Shown here piece by piece: positions 16,877-25,680 of a stretch of DNA of 64,000 bases (positions are counted from its first letter, which is position 1; the number at the start of each line of letters is the position of its first letter). The translations under genes were made by a program, and so were the position numbers. The stretch lies in the NCBI RefSeq assembly GCF_014200455.1, contig NZ_JACHBW010000013.1, positions 186,001 through 250,000 on the forward strand, written 5' to 3'. The notes under the pieces are model-generated. The model saw nothing but the letters and a program-made list of their open reading frames with translations. It did not search any database and was not told where the DNA came from. This stretch comes from Paraburkholderia bannensis. GTDB lineage: Bacteria > Pseudomonadota > Gammaproteobacteria > Burkholderiales > Burkholderiaceae.

Positions 16877-17773
16877 TTAGTCGGGCTGGATGATCAACTG
16901 GCCGGAGCGGCCGGCAATCTCGCCCCAGGTGACAGGGTACGATGGCAGCGAATCCGGGTCCAGCGTCGCATGATAGTCGCCCATCGTGGCAAACGTGTGG
17001 CCCTGGGCGCGCCAGCCGGCGAGCAGTTGTTCGAACACCGGCGCGAGCTTCTGGCCTTCGAGTTCGGCGTGCAGCGTGAAGACCTGGTCGTGCGGATTGT
17101 TTTCCGTGCGCTTGAGCATCCACGCGGCCACAGTGTCGATGTCCACGCCGTCCACGCCCAGCACTTCGTCGAGCGTGGGCAGCGTGGTGGGCATCTGCAC
17201 ATGGTTGAGCGTGCGGCCGTTCACGACCGGGCGGTAGGGCGAATGCCCGCGCCCGTCCGAGGCGTACCGCATGCCCCAGGCGTCGATCTGCTCGAACGCG
17301 CTTTCGTTCATCTGCCAGCCTGCCGCACCGTGCGTGACGGGGGCCGTGCCGAAGATGCGCTCGAAGCGGTCATGGCTCTTCTGCATCTGACGCGCGGTCC
17401 ACTGCGCGTCGCGCGTGCGCACGTTGTCCTGCCAGTAGACGTGATCCCACGTGTGGATGCCGCACTCGAAACCGGCCTCGTGGATCGCGCGCATTTGCGA
17501 AGCCGCTTCGACGCCGATATCCGGCCCCGGCAGCAGCACGCCGTACATCAGCTGCTTCACGCCGTAGTGCTCGACCACTGAAGTGCGCGAGACCTTCTTC
17601 AGGAAGCCCGGACGGAACACCCGGCGCAGCGCCCAGCCGGTGTGATCCGGGCCGAGGCTGAACAGGAAGGTCGCGCGCGCCTTGTAGCGATCGAAGATGC
17701 GCGCGAGATTCGGCACGCCTTCACGCGTGCCGCGCAGCGTGTCGACGTCGATTTTCAGGACGATGCGGGCCAA
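16877..17773 (-). CDS. arnD: 4-deoxy-4-formamido-L-arabinose-phosphoundecaprenol deformylase
   Basis: 298 aa, NodB-like polysaccharide deacetylase fold. The metal site is visible: D9/D11 (KIDVDTLRG) and H107-x3-H111 (GIHTWDHVYW); VFTLHAELEG near the C-terminus supplies the late His motif. ArnD removes the formyl group from undecaprenyl-phosphate-L-Ara4FN at the inner membrane before flipping. It starts 18 bp after the arnA dehydrogenase gene, so it belongs to the same operon. Length matches E. coli ArnD (~296 aa). Confidence 0.96.
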   Translation of the reverse strand: MARIVLKIDVDTLRGTREGVPNLARIFDRYKARATFLFSLGPDHTGWALRRVFRPGFLKKVSRTSVVEHYGVKQLMYGVLLPGPDIGVEAASQMRAIHEAGFECGIHTWDHVYWQDNVRTRDAQWTARQMQKSHDRFERIFGTAPVTHGAAGWQMNESAFEQIDAWGMRYASDGRGHSPYRPVVNGRTLNHVQMPTTLPTLDEVLGVDGVDIDTVAAWMLKRTENNPHDQVFTLHAELEGQKLAPVFEQLLAGWRAQGHTFATMGDYHATLDPDSLPSYPVTWGEIAGRSGQLIIQPD

Positions 17774-17791
17774 GAGGCGAGGTCCTTCGCT

Positions 17792-18838
17792 TTACGCTTG
17801 CTCGACGAGCGCACGTGCTTCGGCGACATGGCCGCGGTACGCCTCGAAAATCTTGCGCAGCGCTTCGTCGAAGGTCGACTTGGGCGCCCAGCCGAGTTCC
17901 TGCATGGTGTTGTCGATCTTTGGCACGCGGTTCTGCACGTCCTGGTAGCCCGCGCCGTAGTAGGCACCCGACGAGGTTTCTACGAGCTGGACTTTCTTGG
18001 CCGTTTCCGCGTATTCCGGGAACTCGGCGGCCAGCGCCAGCATCTTGTGCGCGAGTTCGCGCACCGAGAAGTTGTTGGTCGGGTTGCCGATGTTGAAGAT
18101 CTTGCCCGAGGCGACGCCATCCTTGTTCTCGATGATCTTCATCAGCGCGCCGATGCCGTCGTCGATATCGGTGAAGGCACGCTTTTGCGCGCCGCCGTCG
18201 ACGAGGCTGATGTTCTCGCCGCGCACGATGTGGCCGAGGAACTGCGTCACGACGCGCGACGAACCTTCCTTCGGCGTGTAGATCGAGTCGAGGCCCGGGC
18301 CGATCCAGTTGAACGGACGGAACAGCGTGAAGTTCAGGCCTTCCATGCCGTAACCCCAGATCACGCGGTCCATCAACTGCTTCGAGCACGCGTAGATCCA
18401 GCGCGGCTTGTTGATCGGGCCGTAGGTGAGGGCCGATGCGTCCGGGTCGAACTGCTCGTCCGAACACATGCCGTAGACCTCGGAAGTCGACGGGAAGACC
18501 AGGTGCTTGCCGTACTTCACGGCCGAACGCACGATTGGCAGGTTCGCCTCGAAGTCGAGTTCGAACACGCGCAGCGGCTGCTGCACGTAGGTGGCGGGCG
18601 TAGCGATGGCGACCAGCGGAAGGATCACGTCGCACTTCTTGACGTGGTATTCGACCCATTCCTTGTTGATCGTGATGTCGCCTTCGAAGAAGTGCATGCG
18701 CTCATGCTTGACCAGATCGCCGAGGCGGTCCGTCTGCATGTCCATGCCGAACACTTCCCAGTTCGTGGTCTCGAGGATGCGCTTGGACAGGTGATGGCCG
18801 ATAAAGCCATTGACACCCAGGATCAGAACTTTTTTCAT
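17792..18838 (-). CDS. arnA: UDP-glucuronic acid oxidative decarboxylase (ArnA dehydrogenase half as separate protein)
   Basis: 348 aa extended SDR. The NAD loop is GVNGFIGHHL (8-17) and the catalytic pair is Y148-x3-K152 (IYACSKQLMD); PSTSEVYGM holds the Glu known from ArnA. It converts UDP-glucuronate to UDP-4-keto-arabinose with CO2 release. In E. coli this is the C-terminal half of bifunctional ArnA; here it is a free-standing gene. Its ATG overlaps the stop of the formyltransferase gene (ATGA), so the two halves are translationally coupled. That overlap substitutes for a fusion. Confidence 0.96.
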   Translation of the reverse strand: MKKVLILGVNGFIGHHLSKRILETTNWEVFGMDMQTDRLGDLVKHERMHFFEGDITINKEWVEYHVKKCDVILPLVAIATPATYVQQPLRVFELDFEANLPIVRSAVKYGKHLVFPSTSEVYGMCSDEQFDPDASALTYGPINKPRWIYACSKQLMDRVIWGYGMEGLNFTLFRPFNWIGPGLDSIYTPKEGSSRVVTQFLGHIVRGENISLVDGGAQKRAFTDIDDGIGALMKIIENKDGVASGKIFNIGNPTNNFSVRELAHKMLALAAEFPEYAETAKKVQLVETSSGAYYGAGYQDVQNRVPKIDNTMQELGWAPKSTFDEALRKIFEAYRGHVAEARALVEQA

Positions 18839-19803
18839 GGACGAGGGACAGATGAAATGAGGTCGGAGAACGCGGCAGGCGTGATGACGGTCTCTTGACC
18901 GCCTACGGCTTGATTGGGCGCATGCCGCAGTTCGTGAATCGCGATGGCGCGGCCGTCGCCGCAGAGGGCGAAAAACGCATTATCGCTTACGTGGATGCCC
19001 GCGGGCAATCCGGCGAGGGCGCGCACTTTTTCGGCTTCAGGCGTGCCGGGGCGCACGAGGCGCGCACGGGCAATCACGAAGCGATGTTCGCCGATGTCGA
19101 CAAACGCCCCCGGATAGGGCGGCGCGAGCGCGCGGATCAGGTTGTAGACGTCCTGCGCGCTGTGCGAGAAGTCCAGACGCCCGTCCTCGGGCTTGCGCCC
19201 GCCGTAGTAGCTGCCGTGCGCGAGATCGTTGGGCAGATGCGGCGCTTCGCCTGCGATCAGCGCGGGCAGCACGCGCCAGAGCGTCTGCTCGGCGGCCACC
19301 GTCACCTTGTCGAACACCATCGCGGCTGTGTCGTCGGGCAGGATCGGCACCGGCGTTTGCGCGATGATCGCGCCCGCGTCCGGTTTGGCGGCCATTTCGT
19401 GCAGCGTCGCGCCGGTTTCGGTTTCGCCCTTGATGACGGCCCAGTTGGTGGGCACGCGGCCGCGGTACTTCGGCAGCAGCGAGCCGTGCATGTTGTACGC
19501 GCCGCGCGCGGCCAGCGCGAGCAGGTCCACCGGCAGCATGTGGCGGTAGTAGAACGAGAAGATGAAATCGGGCTGCGCCGCGCTCACGGCCTCGCGCAGT
19601 TCGGCGCTCTTCGGATCGGCGGGGGTAATGACGTCGATGCCGTGTTCCTGCGCCACCGACCTCACGCTGCCGAACCAGATGTTCTCGCTCGGGCTGTCTT
19701 CGTGCGTGACGACCAGCGCCACGTCCACGCCCCGCGCGAGCAGCACCTGCAGGCAGCGCACGCCGACGTTGTGATACGCGAAGACGACTGCGCGCGGTTT
19801 CAT
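18835..19803 (-). CDS. arnA: UDP-4-amino-4-deoxy-L-arabinose formyltransferase (ArnA transformylase half)
   Basis: 322 aa from ATG 19803 (MKPRAVVFAYHNVGVRCL). Formyltransferase core: N104 and H106 in YNMHGSLLPKYRGR, D142 in KPDAGAII, equal in order to N102/H104/D140 of E. coli ArnA. It uses 10-formyl-tetrahydrofolate to formylate UDP-L-Ara4N. Starts within the arnC stop (ATGA) and ends within the arnA dehydrogenase start (ATGA). A much longer upstream open frame exists but is the shadow of arnC. Confidence 0.96.
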   Translation of the reverse strand: MKPRAVVFAYHNVGVRCLQVLLARGVDVALVVTHEDSPSENIWFGSVRSVAQEHGIDVITPADPKSAELREAVSAAQPDFIFSFYYRHMLPVDLLALAARGAYNMHGSLLPKYRGRVPTNWAVIKGETETGATLHEMAAKPDAGAIIAQTPVPILPDDTAAMVFDKVTVAAEQTLWRVLPALIAGEAPHLPNDLAHGSYYGGRKPEDGRLDFSHSAQDVYNLIRALAPPYPGAFVDIGEHRFVIARARLVRPGTPEAEKVRALAGLPAGIHVSDNAFFALCGDGRAIAIHELRHAPNQAVGGQETVITPAAFSDLISSVPRP

Positions 19804-20879
19804 GATTGGGCTCCGGATTGCGCGTCGTTCTGGGCGCTGACGTTGCCGATCGCGAGCGACGCCTGCACGCCTTGCACCACGTCCTGGCGCGGCACATCGA
19901 CGACGGTGCGGCCGTTGCGCTCTTCCAGGATCGTCTGCACCAGATAACGCGGACGCGCGCGCACCTGCTGATAGATGCGGCCGATGTATTCGCCCAGCAG
20001 CCCCAGCGCGAAGATGATCACGCCCAGCATGAAGAACGTGATGGCGAACAGCGTGAACACGCCTTGAACTTCCGCGCCCAGCACGAAGCGGCGAATCAGC
20101 AGCAGCAGGAACAGTCCCGCCGAGCCCAGCGACAGAATCACGCCGATGAACGACAGCCATTGCAGCGGCACGACCGAGAAGCCGGTCACGAGGTCGAAGT
20201 TCAGGCGAATGAGGCTATAGAGCGAGTACTTCGACTCGCCCGCGAAACGCTCCTCGTGCGCCACATCCACTTCCACCGGGTTTTGCGCGAACGTATAGGC
20301 GAGCGCCGGAATGAAGGTATTGATTTCGCCGCAACGGTTGATCGTGTCGATGATGTGACGGTTGTAGGCGCGCAGCATGCAGCCCTGGTCCGTCATCTTG
20401 ATGCGGGTGATGCGCTCGCGCAGGCGGTTCATGGCCTGCGAGGCCTTGCGGCGCCACAGGCTGTCCTGACGCTGCATGCGAATCGTGCCGACGTAGTCGT
20501 AGCCTTCGCGCATCTTCTCGACCAGCTTGCCGATTTCCTCGGGCGGATTCTGCAGGTCAGCGTCGAGCGTGATGACGATCTCGCCGCGCGACTGTTCGAA
20601 GCCCGCGAGAATCGCCATGTGCTGGCCGTAGTTGCCGTTGAGCAGGATCGCGCGCGTGGTGTCCGGGCGCGCGCGGAACTGCTCGGCGAGCATCGCGGCC
20701 GAGCGGTCGCGGCTGCCGTCGTTGATGAAGATGACTTCGTACGAGGTGCCGAGCTTGTCGAGCGCCGGGTAGAGGCGCTCGAACAGCGCCTTCAGGCCGG
20801 CTTCCTCGTTGTAGACCGGAATGATGACCGAGACTTCCGGCGTTTCCGGGGTCAAGGTGCGTTGTTCCGTTTGACTCAT
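19800..20879 (-). CDS. arnC: Undecaprenyl-phosphate 4-deoxy-4-formamido-L-arabinose transferase
   Basis: 359 aa GT2 enzyme. The GT-A domain covers residues 14-230 with the DxD motif D106-A-D108 (ITLDADLQNPPEE) and VIIPVYNEE at the start. Two membrane spans follow at roughly 238-262 and 275-300 (LSFIGVILSLGSAGLFLLL, FAITFFMLGVIIFALGLLG). The C-terminal tail of ~50 residues is cytoplasmic. It moves Ara4FN from UDP to undecaprenyl phosphate. Coupled by a 4-bp overlap to the formyltransferase gene; arnB lies 159 bp upstream. Confidence 0.96.
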   Translation of the reverse strand: MSQTEQRTLTPETPEVSVIIPVYNEEAGLKALFERLYPALDKLGTSYEVIFINDGSRDRSAAMLAEQFRARPDTTRAILLNGNYGQHMAILAGFEQSRGEIVITLDADLQNPPEEIGKLVEKMREGYDYVGTIRMQRQDSLWRRKASQAMNRLRERITRIKMTDQGCMLRAYNRHIIDTINRCGEINTFIPALAYTFAQNPVEVDVAHEERFAGESKYSLYSLIRLNFDLVTGFSVVPLQWLSFIGVILSLGSAGLFLLLLIRRFVLGAEVQGVFTLFAITFFMLGVIIFALGLLGEYIGRIYQQVRARPRYLVQTILEERNGRTVVDVPRQDVVQGVQASLAIGNVSAQNDAQSGAQS

Positions 20880-21038
20880 GTGTGCGTCTTTTCCGTTGGG
20901 GTGATGCGTGGGGTATTACCGGATGCGCGACAGTGTAAGGTCGCCCCGGCGAGGGCGATTGAGCGAACAGCGCCCGCGCCCTCGCGTTTATTACTGCGCG
21001 TATTACTTTGCAAACGACCGGGAAAACGGCCGGGCAAC

Positions 21039-22190
21039 CTACCTGGCGAACTGCGTGCAGACTTCGTCGACGGCGCGGCACACGCGGGCCACGTCGGCGA
21101 CGCTCATCTGCGTAAACAGCGGCAGCGTGAGCGTGGTTTCGCCCAGACGCTCCGCGTGCGGGAACATGCCCGCCTTGAAACCGCGCTCGCGATACAGCGT
21201 GAACAGGTGGATCGCCGGGTAGTGCACGCCCGTGCCGATGCCGCGCTGCTTGAGCTGCTCCATGAAATCGTTGCGGCTGATCGTGAGCTTCTCCAGCGGC
21301 AGCGTGATCTGGAACATATGCCAGTTGCTGTTGACGAAGTCCGCCAACGGCAGGCCCACGCCCAGCTTCACGGCGGCGCTGCCTTCGAAGCCCGTGAAGT
21401 ATGCATGCGCGAGCTTGCGGCGCTGCTCCGTGAAGCGTTCGATGTGCTTGAGCTGGCCGAGACCCACGCGCGCTGCCACATCCGTGAGATTGTACTTGCC
21501 GCCGAGCACGTCGCAGTCCATGCCGTCGTGGCCGGTGCGCGTGATGCCCTGCAGGCGGTACTTGCGCGCCAGTTCGGCCTCGTCCTCGTTATTGAGCACC
21601 AGCGCGCCGCCTTCGATCGACGTCAGGTTCTTGTTGGCGTGGAAGCTGAACGAGACGATGTCGCCGATCTCGCCGATGCGCTTGCCGTTCCAGCTCGCGC
21701 CGAACGCCTGCGCCGCATCTTCGATCACGCGCAGCTTGTGCTGGCGGGCGATCTCGTAGAGGCGGTCCATGTCCACCGGCAGGCCGGTCAGGAACACGGG
21801 AATGATGGCCTTGGTCTTCGGCGTGATGGCGGCTTCGAGCTTGTCGAGGTCGATGTTGCGCGTGATGGGGTCGATATCGGCGAAAACCGGCGTCGCGCCC
21901 ACTTCGTAGATCACGTTGCTGGTGGACACCCACGAGGCCGGCGTGGTGATGACTTCGTCGCCGGGACCGACGCCCGCGATGCGCAGACCGATTTCCAGCG
22001 TGGCCGTGCCCGAATTGAAGGTGCGTACCGGACGGCCGCCGCAGTATTCGGACAGCGCGGCTTCGAAAGCCTGGTTCTGCGGGCCGGTGGTGATCCAGCC
22101 CGAGCGCAGCACGTCGACGACGCCCGCAATGGTTTCTTCGTCGATTTCGGGCTTCACGAACGGCAGGAACGAGGCAGGTGTCTGGGTCAT
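21039..22190 (-). CDS. arnB: UDP-4-amino-4-deoxy-L-arabinose aminotransferase
   Basis: 383 aa DegT/DnrJ/EryC1 family PLP enzyme. The Schiff-base Lys is K187 in SFHANKNLTSIEGG; VIEDAAQAFGASW and TGLPVDMDRL are family blocks. It transfers an amino group from Glu to UDP-4-keto-arabinose to give UDP-L-Ara4N. Length equals that of Salmonella ArnB within a few residues. Second biosynthetic step of the cluster, 167 bp after the small flippase-subunit gene. Confidence 0.96.
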   Translation of the reverse strand: MTQTPASFLPFVKPEIDEETIAGVVDVLRSGWITTGPQNQAFEAALSEYCGGRPVRTFNSGTATLEIGLRIAGVGPGDEVITTPASWVSTSNVIYEVGATPVFADIDPITRNIDLDKLEAAITPKTKAIIPVFLTGLPVDMDRLYEIARQHKLRVIEDAAQAFGASWNGKRIGEIGDIVSFSFHANKNLTSIEGGALVLNNEDEAELARKYRLQGITRTGHDGMDCDVLGGKYNLTDVAARVGLGQLKHIERFTEQRRKLAHAYFTGFEGSAAVKLGVGLPLADFVNSNWHMFQITLPLEKLTISRNDFMEQLKQRGIGTGVHYPAIHLFTLYRERGFKAGMFPHAERLGETTLTLPLFTQMSVADVARVCRAVDEVCTQFAR

Positions 22191-22357
22191 GAGTGCTTTA
22201 TGGATCAGAACGTCTGGGATGGTCGGATACAGCGCGAGAGCCGCACGGGGCCGGGTAGGGTTCCGGCGGCATTCGCGGGAAGCGCAAGGATGACCGGGAG
22301 ATCCCAGGCCCGCCTTGCGAACTGCTTATGCATCGAGTGGTGAAAGCTGCGTCGCGT

Positions 22358-22729
22358 TCAACTGCGCGCGAGCACGACCACGCCGATCAGGATGATGCCG
22401 ATACCGACAAGGCGCTGGATGCTCAGCACTTCGCCGAACAGATACCACGCCGCGAAAGCGTTGACCACGTAACCGAGCGAGAGCATCGGGTAGGCAATCG
22501 ACACGTCCACGCGCGACAGGCCGACGATCCACACGACCACGCTGAACACATAGCAGGTCAGGCCGCCGATGATCGGCAACTGCGTAGCGAGTTTCCAGCC
22601 AATGGGCAGGATGTTCGCACGGGTGAATTCGAAGTGTCCAACGCCATTGACACCGGCTTTGAGCAACAGTTGCGCGCAGGCATTCAGGCCGACGCCGGCG
22701 AGGATGCAGATCAGGGAAATCGGATTCAT
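22358..22729 (-). CDS. SMR-type membrane protein, probable Ara4N-lipid flippase subunit (ArnE/ArnF-like)
   Basis: 123 aa from ATG 22729 (MNPISLICILAGVGLNACAQ); a TTG six codons upstream is possible. Four hydrophobic helices of the EmrE/DMT fold: PISLICILAGVGLNACAQLLL, IIGGLTCYVFSVVVWIVG, DVSIAYPMLSLGYVVNAFA and LVGIGIILIGVVVLA. In enterics ArnE and ArnF form a heterodimer that flips undecaprenyl-P-Ara4N to the periplasm. Only one such gene is present here, between arnT and arnB. It may form a homodimer, or its partner may lie elsewhere. Confidence 0.85.
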   Translation of the reverse strand: MNPISLICILAGVGLNACAQLLLKAGVNGVGHFEFTRANILPIGWKLATQLPIIGGLTCYVFSVVVWIVGLSRVDVSIAYPMLSLGYVVNAFAAWYLFGEVLSIQRLVGIGIILIGVVVLARS

Positions 22730-22825
22730 CGTGTTGGATGGGTTCAATCGGTAACGCGAATCAGGGGCGGATGTTCGCGCCCCTGACCGCGCGGCAGGGA
22801 TCGGCGCAAGCGTGCATCTGCGTCA

Positions 22826-22857
22826 GCGCCCCGCATTATCGCTCAAGTGCGGGGCGC
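22826..22857. repeat. GC-rich perfect hairpin between arnT and the flippase gene
   Basis: GCGCCCCGCA (22826-22835) and TGCGGGGCGC (22848-22857) are perfect inverted copies over a 12-nt loop. There is no T-run on the transcribed (minus) strand. It may protect the arnT mRNA end or attenuate read-through into the rest of the arn operon. Confidence 0.6.
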
Positions 22858-22892
22858 GATCGGCACACGGTCTGGCGGGCGCCCGAACACCC

Positions 22893-24584
22893 TCAGGGTT
22901 GCGGCTTTTCCACCACCACGCGACGCATGTCGCGTGCGATCACCTGCATCGGGAAGCCTTGCGCGGCGAGTTCGTCGTAGCGCTGCACGGGCAGGAGCGC
23001 AAGCGCATAGCGCTCGTCTTTCCAGCGCTGCTCCCATTCGGCGACGGTCGGCACCCATTTTTGCGGTTCTTCGCTGATGCCGAAGGCCAATTCGTCGGTG
23101 ACCTGCACCATCGTCATCGAATGGCGTACGTAGAACGGCAAGGTGTGATCGAGTACGCCCACCGAGTAGAACGGCGTATCGGCCGGCAATCTGGCGATGG
23201 CCGAGCGCACGGCCGGCGCGAGCGGCGCGCCCGAGCTGAGCGTGCCGAACACATCGTGGCCCGTGCCGGCGATGGTCGCAAGCAGCAGCCAGGCGGCGCC
23301 CAGCGCGAGCGCGGGCGACTGCGCGCCCGTCTGCGGCGTGCTTCTGGCGCGCGCGAAGCGCAGGCCCACCATGGTCGCGATAAAAGCGACGGCGGCTGCG
23401 GCGAACACCCAGACCTGGAATTCGCGATAGAGCGCATTCGGATTACGCGAATCGCCCAGGCGCGTGAGCACGAAGGAACCTGCCATCAGCGCGACGGCGA
23501 ACAGCGCATAGCCGATCAGATGGCGCGTCCATTGCTTGCGCGTCATCAGCGGCAAATACAGGCCGATCACGAGGGCGAGCGGCGGGGCGATCGGCAGCAC
23601 GTACGAAATCAGCTTCGAGTGCGAGGCGCTAAAGAACAGGAAGATGAACGCGGTCCACACCAGCATCAGCGTGACGGGCGCGAAGCCGTTGGGCTGGCGC
23701 GGCGTGCGCAGCGCGTGACGCACGCTCTGCACGCTGACCGATAGCCACGGCAGGAAGCCCACCAGCAACACCGGAATGAAGTAGTAGAACGGGCCGGGGC
23801 GGTTCTGCGCAGGCGTGAGATAGCGCTGGAACTGCTGGACAATGAAAAAGAAGTTAAAGAATTCGGGGTTGCGCTGCTGCACGAGGATGAACCACGGCGA
23901 GACGATCGCGAAGAACACGATCAGGCCGCTCACCAGGTAGAGGCGCTTCCAGAGCGCCCAGTCGCGCGCGATCAGCGTATAGAGCACCAGCACCGCGCCT
24001 GGCAGGATCAGGCCGACCAGACCCTTCGAGAGCACGGCCAGCGCCATCGCGCCCCAGCAAACCCACATCCACAGGCGCGCGTCGCGGGCGAGCAGGTTCG
24101 GGCGCTGCGCCAGCAACAGCCCGCACAGCGACAGTTCCATCCAGAAAGACAGGCCCATGTCGAGCGTGTTGAAGTGGCCCATCAGGTTCCAGTAGGGCGC
24201 GCAGGCGAGCACCAGTGCGGCGAAGAAGCCCGTGGCCGCGTTGAACACGCGTGCGCCGGTATAGCCGATCAGCAGCACACCCGCGAAGCCCGTGAGCGCC
24301 GTATAGAGGCGCGCCTGCCACTCGCCGATCCCGAACCACGCGAAGGTGAGCGCGTTCATCCAGGTTTGCAGCGGCGGTTTCTCGAAATACTTGTAGCCGT
24401 TATAGCGCGGCGTGATCCAGTCGCCGGACGCGAGCATCTCGCGCGCCATTTCGGCGTAGCGGCCTTCGTCGCTGGGCAGCAGATGGCGCCAGCCAAGCGG
24501 AAGGAACCAGATCACGGCGAGCGCGACGATCAGCAGCAGGATCGCGCCACGGTTGAGCGGCAGCCTTGAGGGCGTATCGTTCAT
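22893..24584 (-). CDS. arnT: Undecaprenyl phosphate-alpha-L-Ara4N transferase (lipid A arabinosyltransferase)
   Basis: 563 aa GT83 membrane enzyme from ATG 24584 (MNDTPSRLPLNRGAILLL). At least ten hydrophobic spans. The first periplasmic loop has LPSDEGRYAEMAREML, the conserved Asp motif of ArnT/PMT enzymes, followed by YKYFEKPPLQTWMNAL. It transfers L-Ara4N from undecaprenyl phosphate to lipid A phosphates at the periplasmic face, lowering negative charge and giving polymyxin resistance. First gene in the transcription order of the cluster, separated by 163 bp from the next. Confidence 0.95.
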   Translation of the reverse strand: MNDTPSRLPLNRGAILLLIVALAVIWFLPLGWRHLLPSDEGRYAEMAREMLASGDWITPRYNGYKYFEKPPLQTWMNALTFAWFGIGEWQARLYTALTGFAGVLLIGYTGARVFNAATGFFAALVLACAPYWNLMGHFNTLDMGLSFWMELSLCGLLLAQRPNLLARDARLWMWVCWGAMALAVLSKGLVGLILPGAVLVLYTLIARDWALWKRLYLVSGLIVFFAIVSPWFILVQQRNPEFFNFFFIVQQFQRYLTPAQNRPGPFYYFIPVLLVGFLPWLSVSVQSVRHALRTPRQPNGFAPVTLMLVWTAFIFLFFSASHSKLISYVLPIAPPLALVIGLYLPLMTRKQWTRHLIGYALFAVALMAGSFVLTRLGDSRNPNALYREFQVWVFAAAAVAFIATMVGLRFARARSTPQTGAQSPALALGAAWLLLATIAGTGHDVFGTLSSGAPLAPAVRSAIARLPADTPFYSVGVLDHTLPFYVRHSMTMVQVTDELAFGISEEPQKWVPTVAEWEQRWKDERYALALLPVQRYDELAAQGFPMQVIARDMRRVVVEKPQP

Positions 24585-24814
24585 GGATTGCAGCCTGTTC
24601 TTGTCAACGTTGCGGGCTTGCGGGCGGTGCGGCGCACCGGGTCTTGCTGCCGCGGGCGCCCGCGACGCCCGCGCGGCGCGCAAGTGTACTACGGCGCGCA
24701 AAGCGAACCTGAAGTCGAGCTTAAGCGCCTGCTGCGGACGAAGCTTTCACCGGCTTGCCATTCGTCGCCAGCCGGGTTGAAAGCGGTTCTAATCACGCCT
24801 GGGCCGGCGTTTGA

Positions 24815-25189
24815 TCACGACTCGATCAAAAGCGCGGCGGCCACGCGGCGGCCTTCGGCCATCAGGATGTTGTAGGTGCGACAGGCGGCCTTGAAGTCCA
24901 TTGCCTCCACGCCGATGCGTCTGGCGGCCAGCGCCGCGGTCAGGCGCGGGTGCGGAAAACGCAGCCGTGAGCCGCTGCCGAACACGACCACTTCGGGCTT
25001 GAGCGGCAGCAGCATGTCGAACAGTTCGGGGGTGAGGGCGTCGAAGGCGTCCACCGGCCAGGCGACGACCGGGTCTTCAGGCAGGACAAGAATGCTGCCG
25101 TTGTGGCGAACGAGGTTGATTTCGACGTAGTCGGCGCCGTAACCGGTGACGGTATTGAGAGCGGCGCTGGAGTCCTGGTGTAATTTCAA
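24815..25189 (-). CDS. Mth938-like domain protein (DUF498 family)
   Basis: 124 aa from a TTG start (MKLHQDSSAALNTVTGYG). A longer frame upstream is Arg-rich and looks non-coding. The Mth938/DUF498 fold is recognised from VVFGSGSRLRFPHPRLTAAL and GVEAMDFKAACRTYNILMAEGR. Family members include mitochondrial NDUFAF3, an assembly factor for complex I; the bacterial role is not established. No metal or catalytic residues are obvious. The start is uncertain because there is no clear ribosome binding site. Confidence 0.8.
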   Translation of the reverse strand: MKLHQDSSAALNTVTGYGADYVEINLVRHNGSILVLPEDPVVAWPVDAFDALTPELFDMLLPLKPEVVVFGSGSRLRFPHPRLTAALAARRIGVEAMDFKAACRTYNILMAEGRRVAAALLIES

Positions 25190-25680
25190 AGCGGAATTCC
25201 GGAAGGTCGCAGGCAGCGCGTTTGCGCGAATCAAGGCGGGAAAGCAGGCCGATGACTCGTGCCTCACTGGCGCCCCATTTCTTTCGCGCCCGCGGCTGGC
25301 GGGCCGGCGCGGCTTCTTGCGCATTGCGGAAGTCGGCCAAAATCCGCTAAATTATAGCTTTTTGGTGGCCGCACCGACGCAAGTACCCCTATCTGGTGCA
25401 AGCTTTGCGGGTCACCACGAGCGGCAGCCCCAGCAGCGTCCGCTTCATGCCATCCGTGCGGCGCATCCCTTGCCGCACGAACGCAGTCACAAGCTGCAGG
25501 CTGGCCTCATCTGCGTTCGACCGCCGCATTCGACCGTGTTCGGGCAACTGCCGTCCCTGCCGCCCGCGCGCCGCTATCAGCGTCCAGACGCGCAGCGTCT
25601 CGCGCCGCTCGCTCATCCGATCAACCCCGTTTTCAGCCCTTACCCGGCTTTAAAACCAGGCTTTTAACCCACCGCCCGCC
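25190..25680. other. Long intergenic region upstream of alaA
   Basis: A 491 bp gap between the divergent DUF498 and aminotransferase genes. Short open frames here lack homology features and ribosome binding sites. A possible plus-strand promoter is TTGCGG (25324-25329), 18 bp, TAAATT (25348-25353), which would leave a leader of about 320 nt before alaA. I recognise no riboswitch. Confidence 0.35.

Noticed and set aside
19806..22343. 845-codon open frame antisense to arnC and arnB
   Set aside because: It runs across two real genes and their gap with Arg/Gln/Ala-rich shadow composition and no ribosome binding site.
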